Below are positions 53,731 to 63,297 of a stretch of DNA of 64,000 bases, in pieces. The stretch's first letter is position 1. The number at the start of each line of letters is the position of its first letter. The notes beneath the pieces were generated by a model. The model did not search any database, was not told the origin of the DNA, and saw only the letters and a list, made by a program, of their open reading frames with translations. This DNA is from Amycolatopsis benzoatilytica AK 16/65 (GTDB taxonomy: Bacteria > Actinomycetota > Actinomycetes > Mycobacteriales > Pseudonocardiaceae), in the NCBI RefSeq assembly GCF_000383915.1, contig NZ_KB912942.1, positions 8,512,470 to 8,576,469 of the forward strand, written 5' to 3'. Both the position numbers and the translations under genes were made by a program.

Positions 53731-54321
53731 ATGTCGGTGAACTCCACCCCACTGGTGAACGGTGCGAAGGCGAACCGCCGGGAACAAATCCTCACCGCCG
53801 CCGCCGAGCTGTTCGCCCATCACGGCTTCCACGGCGTCGGCATCGACGACATCGGTGCCGCGGTGGGCATCTCCGGGCCCGGGCTGTACCGGCATTTCCG
53901 CAGCAAGGACGCCATTCTCGGGGAGATGCTGAACTCGATCAGCCACTTCCTGCTCGAAGGCGGCACCGCGCGCGCCGAGGCGGGCGGCACCCCGGACGAA
54001 CTGCTCGCCGCGCTGGTCCGGTTCCACGTCGACTTCGCTCTGGATCACCCGGCGCTGATCACCGTGCAGGAGCGGAACCTCGCGAATCTCACCGACGGTG
54101 ACCGCAAACAGGTGCGCGCGCTCCAGCGCCAGTACGTCGAGGTGTGGGTGCGCGCCATCCGGGAAGCGGTGCCGGGCCTGGGAGAACGCCAGGCGCGCTC
54201 GGCCGCGCACGCGGTCTTCGGCCTGATCAACTCGACGCCGTACAACCGCCATCTCGGTGACGGCGAACTCGCTGAACTGCTGTGCCGGCTCGCGCTGGGT
54301 GCGCTTTCCTCGGCGGCTTGA
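53731..54321 (+). CDS. TetR-family regulator of the acyl-CoA carboxylase operon
   Basis: A 196-residue TetR repressor. The DNA-binding domain (about 15-60) has REQILTAAAELFAHHGFHGVGIDDIGAAVGI and the recognition helix SGPGLYRHFRSKDAIL. The C-terminal ligand domain (about 80-196) has the RNLANLTDGDR block. An identical-arm operator lies upstream of the gene itself and twice upstream of accD, so it very likely represses the acyl-CoA carboxylase/dehydrogenase operon, with a CoA ester as inducer. M. tuberculosis BkaR (Rv2506), which controls a branched-chain amino acid operon, is the nearest known analogue. Confidence 0.92.
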   Translation: MSVNSTPLVNGAKANRREQILTAAAELFAHHGFHGVGIDDIGAAVGISGPGLYRHFRSKDAILGEMLNSISHFLLEGGTARAEAGGTPDELLAALVRFHVDFALDHPALITVQERNLANLTDGDRKQVRALQRQYVEVWVRAIREAVPGLGERQARSAAHAVFGLINSTPYNRHLGDGELAELLCRLALGALSSAA

Positions 54322-54373
54322 GCCCCGGATCCGGGGTATCCCCCCGGCCGCCGGTCTGGTGTTTGATAGGCAC

Positions 54374-54871
54374 GTGACCGCGGACCGGAGCGAGGGCGAG
54401 CAGCGACTCGTCGAGAAGGCGCAGCGCGCGCTCGTCGCCATCAGCCTTGGCGAGGACGAGGAAGCGCTGGAAGAGGTCACGTCCACTGCCTCGGAGCCCG
54501 GCGAGCGCTCTGAGGAGACGAAGGAGCTGATGCTCCTGCTGTTCGGCGAGTGCAGCGCGATGGTGTCCACCCTCGGCGACGGCGGGACGGCCCCGGTCAA
54601 GGTGCAGGTGTTCGACGAGAGCGGCGAAGAGGTCTCGATCGACCAGGCGGACCCGCCGGTGCGCACCGCGGTCCGGACGCTGCTGGCCGAGGTGCACGGC
54701 AATACCGCGGCTGCGCGGGAGCAGGTCGAGATCGCGTTGGCCAGCGCGGCGCCGGACGAGGTGGACAGCCTGCTGCTGCAGGCGCTGCGGTGGACCATCC
54801 GTCTTTCGGTGGAATGTCTGGAGCGGGATCTGCCGGTGGCCGGCTGGATCTCGGACGCCGTCGCCGGCTGA
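54374..54871 (+). CDS. Hypothetical helical acidic protein
   Basis: A 165-residue acidic protein of no known family. The content suggests alpha helices throughout: RLVEKAQRALVAISLGEDEEALEEV, KELMLLLFGECSAMVSTLG, KVQVFDESGEEVSIDQADPPVRTAVRTLLAEVHGN and a C-terminal VDSLLLQALRWTIRLSVECLERD. No membrane segment, signal peptide or catalytic motif is visible. The GTG at 54374 gives MTADRSEGEQRL and fits the frame change after the TetR stop. It is between the TetR gene and the accDA operon; a role there is unproven. Confidence 0.7.
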   Translation: MTADRSEGEQRLVEKAQRALVAISLGEDEEALEEVTSTASEPGERSEETKELMLLLFGECSAMVSTLGDGGTAPVKVQVFDESGEEVSIDQADPPVRTAVRTLLAEVHGNTAAAREQVEIALASAAPDEVDSLLLQALRWTIRLSVECLERDLPVAGWISDAVAG

Positions 54872-54904
54872 ACCTCCCCGCTCGCTTCACCCGCCCGTGA
54901 CCGC

Positions 54905-54982
54905 CCCAATGTGGCATTGGGTGCATCTGACGCACCCAATGTGGCATTCGGTGCGTGTGACGCACCCAATGCCACATTGGGG
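54905..54982. repeat. 17-13-17-13-17 palindromic array, copy 2
   Basis: Three 17-bp units start at 54905, 54935 and 54965. Units 1 and 2 read CCCAATG-TGG-CATT(G/C)GG and unit 3 reads CCCAATG-CCA-CATTGGG, so the central triplet is inverted in two of them. The 13-bp spacers are TGCATCTGACGCA and TGCGTGTGACGCA. It lies just upstream of the carboxylase promoter; compare the copy at 18293. Confidence 0.88.
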
Positions 54983-55008
54983 TGCTTTGGACTGGGCTGG
55001 ACACGGCG

Positions 55009-55052
55009 GTTAACGGCCACTAACATCAGGCTTCGAGTTAACGACCGCTAAC
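55009..55052 (+). promoter_or_regulatory. Two TetR operators of the accD operon
   Basis: GTTAACGGCCACTAAC at 55009-55024 and GTTAACGACCGCTAAC at 55037-55052, starts 28 bases apart, within 20 bases of the accD start. Both share the GTTA-N8-TAAC frame with the TetR gene's own operator. Confidence 0.75.
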
Positions 55053-55068
55053 GTCTCGACGGAGAGTC

Positions 55069-56682
55069 ATGGACACGCCGGTACTGCGCAGTTCCGCGGA
55101 TCCGAACAGCGATGCTTTCGCCAGCAGCGTCACCTCGCACGGCGCGCTGGTGGAGGATCTGCACAAGCGGCTGGCCGCCGCCCGTCTCGGCGGGACGGAG
55201 AAGTCCCGTGCCCGCCATGTGGAACGCGGCAAGTTGCTGCCGCGCGATCGGGTGGACACGCTGCTCGACCCGGGGTCGCCGTTCCTCGAGCTCTCGCCGC
55301 TCGCGGCGAACGGGCTCTACGACGACGAGGCGCCGTCCGCGGGCATCATCACCGGCATCGGGCGGGTGTCCGGCCGGGAGTGCGTGATCGTCGCGAACGA
55401 CGCGACCGTCAAGGGCGGCACCTACTACCCGATGACGGTCAAGAAGCACCTTCGGGCGCAGGAAGTCGCGCTGCACAACAACCTGCCGTGCATCTACCTG
55501 GTCGACTCCGGCGGTGCGTTCCTGCCACGCCAGGACGAGGTTTTCCCGGATCGCGAGCACTTCGGCCGGATCTTCTACAACCAGGCCACCATGTCCGCGC
55601 GCGGCATTCCGCAGATCGCCGCCGTGCTGGGCTCCTGCACCGCGGGCGGCGCGTACGTTCCGGCGATGAGCGACGAAGCGGTCATCGTTCGCAATCAGGG
55701 CACCATTTTCCTCGGCGGCCCGCCGTTGGTGAAGGCCGCGACCGGCGAGGTCGTCACCGCTGAGGAACTGGGCGGCGGAGACGTGCACTCGCGCCATTCC
55801 GGCGTCACCGACCACCTCGCCGACGACGACGCGCACGCGCTGCGGATCGTCCGCGACATCATCTCCACACTCGGCCCGCGCACGCCGCGGCCGTGGGACG
55901 TCAAGGCGATCGAGGCGCCGGCGGTCAGCGAACGCGAGCTGTACGGCGTGGTCCCAACGGATTCGCGCACCCCGTACGACGTGCGCGAGGTGATCGCGCG
56001 GATCGTCGACGGCAGCCGGTTCGCGGAGTTCAAGAAGGAGTACGGCTCGACGCTGGTCACCGGCTTCGCGCATATCCACGGTCACCCGGTCGGCATCATC
56101 GCGAACAACGGCGTGCTGTTCGCCGAGTCCGCGATGAAGGGCGCGCACTTCATCGAACTGTGCGACCGGCGCTCGATCCCGCTGGTGTTCCTGCAGAACA
56201 TCACCGGGTTCATGGTCGGGCGCGCCTACGAAGCGGGCGGCATCGCCAAGCACGGCGCGAAAATGGTCACCGCGGTGGCGTGCGCGCGGGTGCCGAAGTT
56301 CACCGTGATCATCGGCGGCTCGTTCGGCGCGGGCAACTACTCCATGTGCGGCCGCGCGTATTCGCCGAGGTTCCTGTGGATGTGGCCGAACGCCCGGATT
56401 TCCGTGATGGGCGGCGAGCAGGCGGCGTCGGTGCTTTCGACGGTGCGCCGCGACGCGATCGAAGGCCGCGGCGGCGAATGGTCCACTGAGGATGAAGAAG
56501 CGTTCAAGGCGCCGATCCGCGAGCAGTACGAGGATCAGGGCAGCCCGTACTACTCCACGGCGAGGCTGTGGGACGACGGCGTGATCGACCCGGCGGACAC
56601 CCGCACGGTGCTCGGCCTCGCGCTGTCGGCCGCGGCCAACGCGCCTTGGCCCGAGGTCAACTACGGCGTCTTCCGGATGTGA
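55069..56682 (+). CDS. accD: Acyl-CoA (methylcrotonyl-CoA-type) carboxylase beta subunit
   Basis: The 537-residue carboxyltransferase subunit transfers CO2 from biotin to an acyl-CoA. The N-terminal and C-terminal crotonase-like halves are visible, with [20 protein letters not shown] near 226-245 and [20 protein letters not shown] near 420-439. Overall length and these motifs resemble the methylcrotonyl-CoA carboxylase beta subunit more than the propionyl type. GGAGAG lies 7 bases before the ATG. It heads an operon with the biotin carboxylase and an acyl-CoA dehydrogenase, as in leucine degradation, under two TetR operators. Confidence 0.93.
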   Translation: MDTPVLRSSADPNSDAFASSVTSHGALVEDLHKRLAAARLGGTEKSRARHVERGKLLPRDRVDTLLDPGSPFLELSPLAANGLYDDEAPSAGIITGIGRVSGRECVIVANDATVKGGTYYPMTVKKHLRAQEVALHNNLPCIYLVDSGGAFLPRQDEVFPDREHFGRIFYNQATMSARGIPQIAAVLGSCTAGGAYVPAMSDEAVIVRNQGTIFLGGPPLVKAATGEVVTAEELGGGDVHSRHSGVTDHLADDDAHALRIVRDIISTLGPRTPRPWDVKAIEAPAVSERELYGVVPTDSRTPYDVREVIARIVDGSRFAEFKKEYGSTLVTGFAHIHGHPVGIIANNGVLFAESAMKGAHFIELCDRRSIPLVFLQNITGFMVGRAYEAGGIAKHGAKMVTAVACARVPKFTVIIGGSFGAGNYSMCGRAYSPRFLWMWPNARISVMGGEQAASVLSTVRRDAIEGRGGEWSTEDEEAFKAPIREQYEDQGSPYYSTARLWDDGVIDPADTRTVLGLALSAAANAPWPEVNYGVFRM

Positions 56683-56687
56683 ATGGC

Positions 56688-58688
56688 ATGGTTGAGGGTT
56701 CTTTGTTCAACACTGTTCTGGTCGCCAACCGCGGGGAGATCGCGGTCCGCGTCATCCGGTCGCTGCGTGCGCTCGGAATCCGGTCGGTCGCGGTGTACAG
56801 CGACGCGGACGCCGACGCCCGGCACGTCCGGGAGGCCGACACCGCGGTCCGCCTCGGCCCCGCGGAAGCGGCGAAGAGCTACCTGTCGATCCCGGCGATC
56901 ATCGCTGCCGCCAAGGAAACCGGTGCGCAGGCGGTGCACCCGGGGTACGGCTTCCTCGCCGAGAACACCGCGTTCGCGTGGGCCTGCGCGGAGGCCGGGC
57001 TGGTGTTCATCGGCCCGCCGCCGGAAGCGATCGACAAGATGGGTGACAAGATCCGGGCGAAGGCCACGGTGTCCGCGGCCGGCGTCCCGGTGGTGCCCGG
57101 TGCGTCCGATGTGGACATTCCGGACGGCGGGTTCGCCGCCGCGGCCGCGAAGGTCGGGTATCCGCTGCTGCTGAAGCCGTCCGCGGGCGGCGGCGGCAAG
57201 GGCATGCGGCTGGTGCACGCGGAGTCCGAACTGGACGCGGCGATCGAGTCCGCGCGTCGCGAGGCGAAGAGCTCCTTCGGCGACGACACGCTGCTGATGG
57301 AACGGTTCGTCACGACGCCGCGGCACATCGAGATCCAGGTGCTGGCCGATCAGCACGGCACCGTGCTGCATCTGGGCGAACGCGAGTGCAGCCTGCAGCG
57401 GCGGCACCAGAAGATCGTCGAGGAAGCGCCGTCGGTGCTGCTGAACGAACAGACCCGGGCGAAAATGGGTGCGGCCGCCGCGGAAGCCGCCCGGTCGGTC
57501 GGGTACGTCGGCGCGGGCACCGTCGAGTTCATCATGTCCGCGCACAACCCGGACGAGTTCTTCTTCATGGAGATGAACACCCGGCTGCAGGTGGAGCACC
57601 CGGTCACGGAAATGGTGACCGGACTCGACCTGGTGTCCTGGCAGGTGCGGGTGGCGGCCGGGGAGCCGCTCACGCTGACCCAGGACGACGTGCGCCTCGA
57701 CGGGCACGCGGTCGAGGCCCGGGTCTACGCGGAGGACCCGGCACGCGGGTTCATCCCGACCGGCGGCACCGTGCTGGCCGTGCACGAGCCCTCCGGCGAC
57801 GGCGTGCGGGTGGACTCGTGGATGTCCGAGGGCGCGGTCGTCGGATCGAACTACGACCCGATGCTGGCGAAGATCATCGCGCACGGCCCGGATCGCGCGT
57901 CGGCACTGCAGAAGCTGGACCGGGCGCTGGCCGACACCGCGTTGCTCGGCCTCGGCACGAACGTCGCGTTCCTGCGCGGCCTGCTCGCCGACGAGGACGT
58001 CCGCGCCGGGCGACTGGACACCGAACTGGTGGACCGGCGACTGTCCGAACTGGTCTCCTCGGAAGTGCCGGCGGAGTTCTTCGTCGCGGCGGCGATGGAC
58101 CGGCTGCTTTCGCTGCAGCCGACTGGCGCGATCGTGGACCCGTGGGACGTCCCGAGCGGATGGCGGCTCAGCGGGCCGGGCGGGATCACCTTCCGGTTGC
58201 GTGCCGGCGAAACCCAGGCCGTGGTGCGGGTCGAAGGCACCCCGTCGGGTGCTTCGGTGCGCGTCGACGACGCCGAGCCGGTGCGGGTATCGGCGCGCCG
58301 GGAAGGCGATCTGCTCGAGGTGCGCCGGGCCAGCGGAGTTGAGCGGTACCGGTTCGCGGACGGTCCGGACCGGACCGTCTGGCTGGCTCGCGAAGGCCGC
58401 TCGATTGCCTTCGCGGATCAGGAAGTCACGCTGTCTTCGCGCGGCGAAGCAGCCGGCGCCGGCCCGGTGAAGAGCCCGATGCCGGGCACCGTGCTGGTGG
58501 TGAAGGCCGCCGAAGGCGACGTGGTGAGCGCGGGAACGCCGCTGCTGGTCGTCGAGGCGATGAAGATGGAGCACACCGTGACCGCGCCGATCGACGGCGT
58601 GGTGACCGAGCTTTCCGTGCGGGTCGGCCAGCAGGTCGCGCTGGACGAGACGCTCGCCGTGGTGAGCGCAGCAGAGGAGAAGCAGTGA
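56688..58688 (+). CDS. accA: Acyl-CoA carboxylase alpha subunit (biotin carboxylase plus BCCP)
   Basis: This 666-residue protein combines a biotin carboxylase (about 1-450) with a C-terminal biotin-carrier domain. The carboxylase has [45 protein letters not shown] and [19 protein letters not shown], and the carrier motif is VVEAMKMEH (biotinylated Lys). The start is uncertain: GTG 56679 overlaps the accD stop, ATG 56688 follows, and TTG 56703 has GAGGG 5 bases upstream and gives the common start [12 protein letters not shown]. It supplies carboxybiotin to AccD. Confidence 0.95.
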   Translation: MVEGSLFNTVLVANRGEIAVRVIRSLRALGIRSVAVYSDADADARHVREADTAVRLGPAEAAKSYLSIPAIIAAAKETGAQAVHPGYGFLAENTAFAWACAEAGLVFIGPPPEAIDKMGDKIRAKATVSAAGVPVVPGASDVDIPDGGFAAAAAKVGYPLLLKPSAGGGGKGMRLVHAESELDAAIESARREAKSSFGDDTLLMERFVTTPRHIEIQVLADQHGTVLHLGERECSLQRRHQKIVEEAPSVLLNEQTRAKMGAAAAEAARSVGYVGAGTVEFIMSAHNPDEFFFMEMNTRLQVEHPVTEMVTGLDLVSWQVRVAAGEPLTLTQDDVRLDGHAVEARVYAEDPARGFIPTGGTVLAVHEPSGDGVRVDSWMSEGAVVGSNYDPMLAKIIAHGPDRASALQKLDRALADTALLGLGTNVAFLRGLLADEDVRAGRLDTELVDRRLSELVSSEVPAEFFVAAAMDRLLSLQPTGAIVDPWDVPSGWRLSGPGGITFRLRAGETQAVVRVEGTPSGASVRVDDAEPVRVSARREGDLLEVRRASGVERYRFADGPDRTVWLAREGRSIAFADQEVTLSSRGEAAGAGPVKSPMPGTVLVVKAAEGDVVSAGTPLLVVEAMKMEHTVTAPIDGVVTELSVRVGQQVALDETLAVVSAAEEKQ

Positions 58689-59842
58689 TCGACTTCCGGC
58701 TGGACGACGAGTACGAAGCGCTTCGCAAGACGGTCGAGGACTTCGCGCACAGCGAGGTCGCGCCGGTGATCGGGCCGCTGTACGAGAAGGAACAATTCCC
58801 GTACGAGCTGGTTGCCAAGATGGGCGCGATGGGCTTGTTCGGCCTGCCGTTCCCGGAGGAATTCGGCGGCATGGGCGGGGACTACTTCGCGCTGTGCCTC
58901 GCGCTGGAGGAACTGGCGCGGGTCGACTCGTCGGTCGCGATCACCCTGGAAGCCGGGGTTTCGCTGGGTGCGATGCCGATCTACCGGTTCGGCACCCAGG
59001 AGCAGAAGGAAACCTGGCTGCCGCAGCTGACCAGCGCCGAAGCGCTCGGCGGGTTCGGCCTGACCGAACCGGGCGGCGGCTCGGACGCCGGGGCCACCCG
59101 CACCCGCGCCCGGCTCGACGGCGACGAGTGGGTGATCAACGGCAGCAAGGCGTTCATCACGAACTCCGGCACCGACATCACGAAGCTGGTCACCGTCACC
59201 GCGGTCACCGACGTGATGGAGAACGGCCGCAAGGAGATTTCGGCGATCATCGTCCCGTCCGGCACGCCGGGCTTCGCGGTGGCCCCGAAGTATTCGAAGG
59301 TCGGCTGGAACTGCTCGGACACCCACGAGCTGTCTTTCACCGACGTCCGGGTGCCCGCCGAGAACCTGGTCGGCAAGCGCGGCCGCGGCTACGCCCAGTT
59401 CCTGTCCATTTTGGACGAGGGCCGGGTGGCGATCGCGGCGCTGAGCGTCGGTCTCGCACAGGGGTGCGTGGACGAATGCCTGAAGTACGCGAAGGACCGG
59501 GTCGCGTTCGGCCACCGGATCGGCGAGTACCAGGCGATCCAGTTCAAGATCGCCGAGATGGAGGTCCGCGCGCACACCGCCCGGTTGGCCTACTACCAGG
59601 CGGCGTCGAAGATGCTGCGCGGCGAGCCGTTCAAGAAAGAGGCGTCGATCGCGAAGCTGGTCGCGTCGAACGCGGCGATGGACAACGCCCGCGACGCGAC
59701 GCAGATCTACGGCGGCTACGGCTTCATGAACGAGTTCCCGGTCAGCCGGTTCTACCGGGACGCGAAGATCCTGGAGATCGGCGAGGGGACCAGCGAGGTG
59801 CAGAAGATGCTCATCGCGCGCCACCTCGGCGTGGGGGCCTGA
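58685..59842 (+). CDS. Acyl-CoA dehydrogenase (isovaleryl-CoA dehydrogenase-like)
   Basis: A 385-residue FAD enzyme that introduces the alpha-beta double bond in an acyl-CoA. It has [19 protein letters not shown] near 118-136, KAFITNSG near 155, and the C-terminal [32 protein letters not shown] block, with the catalytic Glu in EIGEGTSE as expected of short/branched-chain dehydrogenases. The GTG start overlaps the accA stop, so it is the last gene of the operon. Together with AccDA the likely pathway is isovaleryl-CoA to methylglutaconyl-CoA (leucine). A strong hairpin follows. Confidence 0.93.
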   Translation: MIDFRLDDEYEALRKTVEDFAHSEVAPVIGPLYEKEQFPYELVAKMGAMGLFGLPFPEEFGGMGGDYFALCLALEELARVDSSVAITLEAGVSLGAMPIYRFGTQEQKETWLPQLTSAEALGGFGLTEPGGGSDAGATRTRARLDGDEWVINGSKAFITNSGTDITKLVTVTAVTDVMENGRKEISAIIVPSGTPGFAVAPKYSKVGWNCSDTHELSFTDVRVPAENLVGKRGRGYAQFLSILDEGRVAIAALSVGLAQGCVDECLKYAKDRVAFGHRIGEYQAIQFKIAEMEVRAHTARLAYYQAASKMLRGEPFKKEASIAKLVASNAAMDNARDATQIYGGYGFMNEFPVSRFYRDAKILEIGEGTSEVQKMLIARHLGVGA

Positions 59843-59846
59843 GACC

Positions 59847-59887
59847 CAGCGCTGCCGGGACGTCCGGGCGGTTTCCCGGCAGCGCTG
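59847..59887 (+). terminator. Terminator of the accDA-dehydrogenase operon
   Basis: A perfect 14-bp stem (59847-59860 with 59874-59887, CAGCGCTGCCGGGA and complement), a 13-base loop, then TTCG. It begins 4 bases after the dehydrogenase stop. Confidence 0.8.
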
Positions 59888-59896
59888 TTCGACCCG

Positions 59897-59924
59897 TTGT
59901 GTCGGATAATAATACCGGTATAGT
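59897..59924 (+). promoter_or_regulatory. AT-rich promoter with ATACCGGTAT palindrome
   Basis: TTGTGT (59897-59902), 16 bases, TATAGT (59919-59924) resembles a -35/-10 pair; the perfect palindrome ATACCGGTAT (59912-59921) overlaps the -10. The ATG at 59933 is only 8 bases beyond, so any transcript would be practically leaderless. The operator-like palindrome suggests a repressor site. Confidence 0.55.
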
Positions 59925-59932
59925 TATACGGC

Positions 59933-60569
59933 ATGGTGGAGCTGAAGACCGCGACCGAGATCGCGGCGATGCGGGAAGCCGGCCGGGTCGTGGCGCGGGC
60001 GCTGGCCGGGGCACGCGCGGCGGCGGCCGTCGGAGTGCGGCTGACCGAGCTGGACGACGTGGCGGCACAAGTGATCCGGGACGCGGGCGCGAAGCCGTCG
60101 TTTCTCGGCTATCACCCGGAGTGGGCACCGATGCCGCACCCGGGCTCGGCGTGCGTCAGCGTGAATTCGGCGATCGTGCACGGCATCCCGGACCGCACCC
60201 GGTTGCGCGACGGCGACCTGGTGAGCATCGACTGCGGCGCGCTGCTCGACGGCTGGAACGGCGACGCGGCGGTCAGTTTCGTGGTCGGCGAAGCGGATCC
60301 GGCCGATCTGGCGTTGATCGCGGCGACCGAGGAAGCGCTGGTCCGGGGAATCACGGCCGCCCAGCCGGGCGGTCGGCTCGGCGATCTGTCGCACGCGATC
60401 GGCTCGTATGGCCGGGAGCTCGGCTATGGCCTGCCGGACGATCACGGCGGGCACGGCATCGGCCGGGCGATGCACGAGGAACCGTTCCTGCCCAACGACG
60501 GTCGCTTCGCATTCGGAGCACACGGTGGCGATCACCCCCGACGGGCCGGAGATCCTTACCCTGGAGTGA
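59933..60569 (+). pseudogene. Type I methionine aminopeptidase gene with internal deletion
   Basis: The first 191 codons are a normal MetAP: FLGYHPEWAPMPHPGSACVSVNS, IPDRTRLRDGDLVSIDCGALL, GWNGDAAVSF and HGGHGIGRAMHEEPFLPNDGR, with the metal-binding Asp, Asp and His. After about 60505 the frame changes: the family C terminus EHTVAITPDGPEILTLE is encoded in another frame and ends at TGA 60567-60569. The roughly 45-50 residues that should lie between, including the EPM metal Glu, are absent. The first frame instead runs on into the GNAT gene. Original TGATG coupling to the GNAT gene is still visible. Confidence 0.82.
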
Positions 60570-61078
60570 TGGAGTTCAGCATCCGGCCTGGGGCCGCCGG
60601 TGACGCGGACGTGTTGTTGGGGTTTTTCGACGAAGCAGTGGAATGGCTGGTCGCGCGCGGCAGCGCCGGGCAGTGGGGCGCCGAGCCGTGGAGCGGGATC
60701 CCGAAGCGGGTCGAGCGGGTGCGCGAGTACGCCGCCGACCCGGAGTTCCGGATGGCGGAAGTCGGCGGGAAGCCCGCTGGCGCGTTGGTCCTCGGGCGGG
60801 TCATGCCGTACGCCCCGCAGGTCGACGAGCCTGAACTTTACGTGCGGCTGCTGATCACCTCCCGCCGGTTCGCCGGGCACCGGGTCGGCTCGCGACTGCT
60901 GCGGCACTCGATGGACGAGGCGAAACGGCGCGGGATCGAGCTCGTGCGAGTCGACTGCTGGGCCGGTGGTGACGGCGATCTGCCTCGCTACTACCAGAGT
61001 CAGGGCTTCACGCCGACCGAGCAGTTCACGGTCGACGGGTGGCTCGGGCAGGTCCTTGAACAACGAGTTGGGGGATAG
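60569..61078 (+). CDS. GNAT N-acetyltransferase downstream of the broken MetAP gene
   Basis: A 169-residue GNAT protein beginning MEFSIRPGAAGDADVLLGFF. The CoA-binding region is YVRLLITSRRFAGHRVGSRLL near 91-111, and VRVDCWAGGDGDLPRYYQSQGFTPTEQF near 127-154 is the usual GNAT C-terminal block. Its ATG overlaps the former MetAP stop (TGATG). Because the deletion shifted the frame, the upstream frame now continues straight into it, giving a 381-codon open frame with a MetAP half and this domain. Translation may start at either ATG. Confidence 0.82.
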   Translation: MEFSIRPGAAGDADVLLGFFDEAVEWLVARGSAGQWGAEPWSGIPKRVERVREYAADPEFRMAEVGGKPAGALVLGRVMPYAPQVDEPELYVRLLITSRRFAGHRVGSRLLRHSMDEAKRRGIELVRVDCWAGGDGDLPRYYQSQGFTPTEQFTVDGWLGQVLEQRVGG

Positions 61079-61138
61079 CGGCCGGGCCCGGCCGGGCGGA
61101 CGATATTGGCGAAACGTCAATAGACCGAGGAGTCCGCC

Positions 61139-62014
61139 ATGGCCAGGCCGTCGCTCGCCGGGAAGCTCACTGGGAAGGTCGTCGTCGTGACCGGCGGCGC
61201 GCAAGGCATCGGAGCGGCCACCGCGGCCGCGTTGCACCGGTGCGGCGCACGGTTGGCGCTCGGCGACCTGGACCGGGTCCGAGCCGAGAAGACTGCCGGC
61301 GAGCTGGGTCCGGACGTCGTGGCGTTACCGCTGGACGTCACCGACACGGCCGCGTTCACCGCGTTCCTGGACGAGGTCGAACGCCAGATCGGGCCGATCG
61401 ACGTCCTGATCAACAACGCCGGCATCATGCCGCTCTCCCCGCTGGACCAAGAGGACGACGCGGCCACCCGGCGACTGCTGGAGATCAACGTGCACGCGGT
61501 CGTGCACGGCACCCGCGAGGCGGTCAAACGGATGAAGCCGCGCGGCAGCGGGCACATCGTCAACATCGCGTCGATGGCCGGAAAGTCCGGATTCGCCGGT
61601 GCTGCCACGTACTGCGCTACCAAACACGCAGTGGTCGGGTTGTCCGAGGCGGTCCGGCTGGAGCTGCGCGGCACCGGCGTCGAGGTGTCCTGCGTGATGC
61701 CCGCGGTCGTGCGCACCGAGCTGGCCGCCGGGGTGGCCGAAGCCCGATTCATCAAGTCGGTGGGGCCGGACGATGTCGGGGCCGCGATCGTGACCGCCTT
61801 GCTGCGCCCGAAATTCGACGTGTTCGTCCCGAAATCGCTCGATCTGACCGGCCGGATCGCCCGGCTTTTCCCTCGCCCGTTCGGAGAATGGCTCGTCCGC
61901 GTCCTGGGCGGCGACCAGCTGCTCGCGTCGGCCGCGCATTCGCCGGAGCGGGCGGAGTACGAGGACCGGGCGGCCCGCAGCGTGCCGTCCGTCCCGCCTG
62001 GTGGGAGCGTCTGA
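61139..62014 (+). CDS. Short-chain dehydrogenase/reductase
   Basis: A 291-residue classical SDR. The cofactor motif is VVVVTGGAQGIGAATA near 14-29, Asn of LINNAGIMPL near 90, Ser in IVNIASMAGKSG near 140, and the catalytic YxxxK in ATYCATKHAVVGLS near 157. A longer C-terminal tail (about 240-291) includes RLFPRPFGEWLVRVLGG. This resembles SDRs that act on lipid or ketone substrates, but the substrate is unknown. GAGGAG lies before the ATG. It precedes an alpha/beta hydrolase in the same direction with a 100-base gap. Confidence 0.9.
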   Translation: MARPSLAGKLTGKVVVVTGGAQGIGAATAAALHRCGARLALGDLDRVRAEKTAGELGPDVVALPLDVTDTAAFTAFLDEVERQIGPIDVLINNAGIMPLSPLDQEDDAATRRLLEINVHAVVHGTREAVKRMKPRGSGHIVNIASMAGKSGFAGAATYCATKHAVVGLSEAVRLELRGTGVEVSCVMPAVVRTELAAGVAEARFIKSVGPDDVGAAIVTALLRPKFDVFVPKSLDLTGRIARLFPRPFGEWLVRVLGGDQLLASAAHSPERAEYEDRAARSVPSVPPGGSV

Positions 62015-62117
62015 TGTGGACATGCGCTTGCCGGGTGCTTGCGGGAGTGGCGTGTTGTAGCCGAGCCCCGCCGCACGGCAAGATGCCGGGCAACGGACAA
62101 GCTCCAGGAGGCGCTGC

Positions 62118-63176
62118 ATGGTTTCCCCACCGGCCCGGCTGGCCGCCGCGGCGGCGAACGTCGTCGGCAAGGTGTTCCAAGGTGGGGTCGCCGACCTCCG
62201 GCCGATGCCGCGGGTGCTGATCGACCAGGGACCCAACCGGTCCGTCTACCGGATGACGCACGGCTCGGCGCAGGCCTCCGGCCCGCCGGTGCTGCTGGTG
62301 CCGCCGCTGGCCGCGCCCGCGCTGTGTTTCGACCTGCGCCGCGGCTGCAGCCTGATCGAGCATCTGGTGGAAGGCGGCCGGCCCACCTACCTGGTGGACT
62401 ACGGCATGGTCGCGTTCTCCGACCGCAGGCTCGGCATCGAGCACTGGATCGACGAGGTGCTGCCGCGGGCGATCCGGAAGGTCAGCGAGGACGCCGGCGG
62501 GCAGGGCGTGCACCTGGTGTCCTGGTCGCTCGGCGGGATCTTCTCCATGCTGGTCAGCGCGGACCAGCCGAACCTGCCGATCGAGTCGATCGCCGCGATC
62601 GGCTCTCCGGTGGACTTCACGGCGATCCCGATCATCGCCCCGTTCCGCCCGCTGGTGGACCTCACCGGCGGCTACCTGCTCACCCCGGTGTACCGCGCGT
62701 TCGGCGGCGCACCGTCCTATTTGGTCACCCGGGTGTTCCGTGCGACCGGGATCTCGAAGGAGATCACGAAGCCGCTGGCGATCCTGAAGAACCTCGACGA
62801 CCGCGACTATCTCGCGCAGATCGAGGCGGTGGACCACTTCATGGACAATATGTACGCCTATCCCGGGCGCACGTTCGGCCAGCTGTACCACCGGCTGTTC
62901 CGCACCAACGACCTGGCGGAGGGAACGGTCGACCTGAACGGCCGCAAGATCAGCCTGGCGGACGTGAAAGTGCCGATGCTCGTGGTGGCGGGCGAAAACG
63001 ACACCATCGCGCCGCAGGCGTCGGTGGAACGCGTCGTGCAGCTGCTGGAAAACGCGCCGGAAGTTCAGTTCCGCACCGCACCCGGCGGCCACCTGGGCGT
63101 GCTGACCGGCCGCCGGGCGCGCGGCACGACCTGGCGTTACCTGGACGAATTCCTGGACGAGCGAATCAGCGGCTGA
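62118..63176 (+). CDS. Alpha/beta hydrolase related to PHA synthase/lipase-like proteins
   Basis: A 352-residue hydrolase-fold protein of the PhaC/PhaZ-like superfamily. It has PVLLVPPLAAPALCFDLRRGCSLIEHLVEGGRPTYLVDYG near 57-96, the nucleophile elbow HLVSWSLGGIFSM near 131-143 (Ser), GENDTIAPQ near 293 (Asp) and GGHLG near 324 (His). The elbow Ser rather than Cys excludes a true PHA synthase, which uses Cys. AGGAG lies about 8 bases before the ATG. The substrate is not identified. It may share a transcript with the SDR. Confidence 0.85.
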   Translation: MVSPPARLAAAAANVVGKVFQGGVADLRPMPRVLIDQGPNRSVYRMTHGSAQASGPPVLLVPPLAAPALCFDLRRGCSLIEHLVEGGRPTYLVDYGMVAFSDRRLGIEHWIDEVLPRAIRKVSEDAGGQGVHLVSWSLGGIFSMLVSADQPNLPIESIAAIGSPVDFTAIPIIAPFRPLVDLTGGYLLTPVYRAFGGAPSYLVTRVFRATGISKEITKPLAILKNLDDRDYLAQIEAVDHFMDNMYAYPGRTFGQLYHRLFRTNDLAEGTVDLNGRKISLADVKVPMLVVAGENDTIAPQASVERVVQLLENAPEVQFRTAPGGHLGVLTGRRARGTTWRYLDEFLDERISG

Positions 63177-63242
63177 CCTGGTTCGGCTTGGAGAAAGATC
63201 AGGTCCGCGTGTCCGCGGCGAGCAGCGCCGCTATCCCGGACA

Positions 63243-63279
63243 CCCGGCCGCGGAGATCACTGCGATGTCCGCGGCCGGG
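63243..63279. terminator. Hairpin between the convergent hydrolase genes
   Basis: A perfect 12-bp stem (63243-63254 with 63268-63279, CCCGGCCGCGGA and complement) with a 13-base loop, in the 121-base gap. It can serve both directions. Confidence 0.7.
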
Positions 63280-63297
63280 CAGGGAGTTCAGGGTCGG

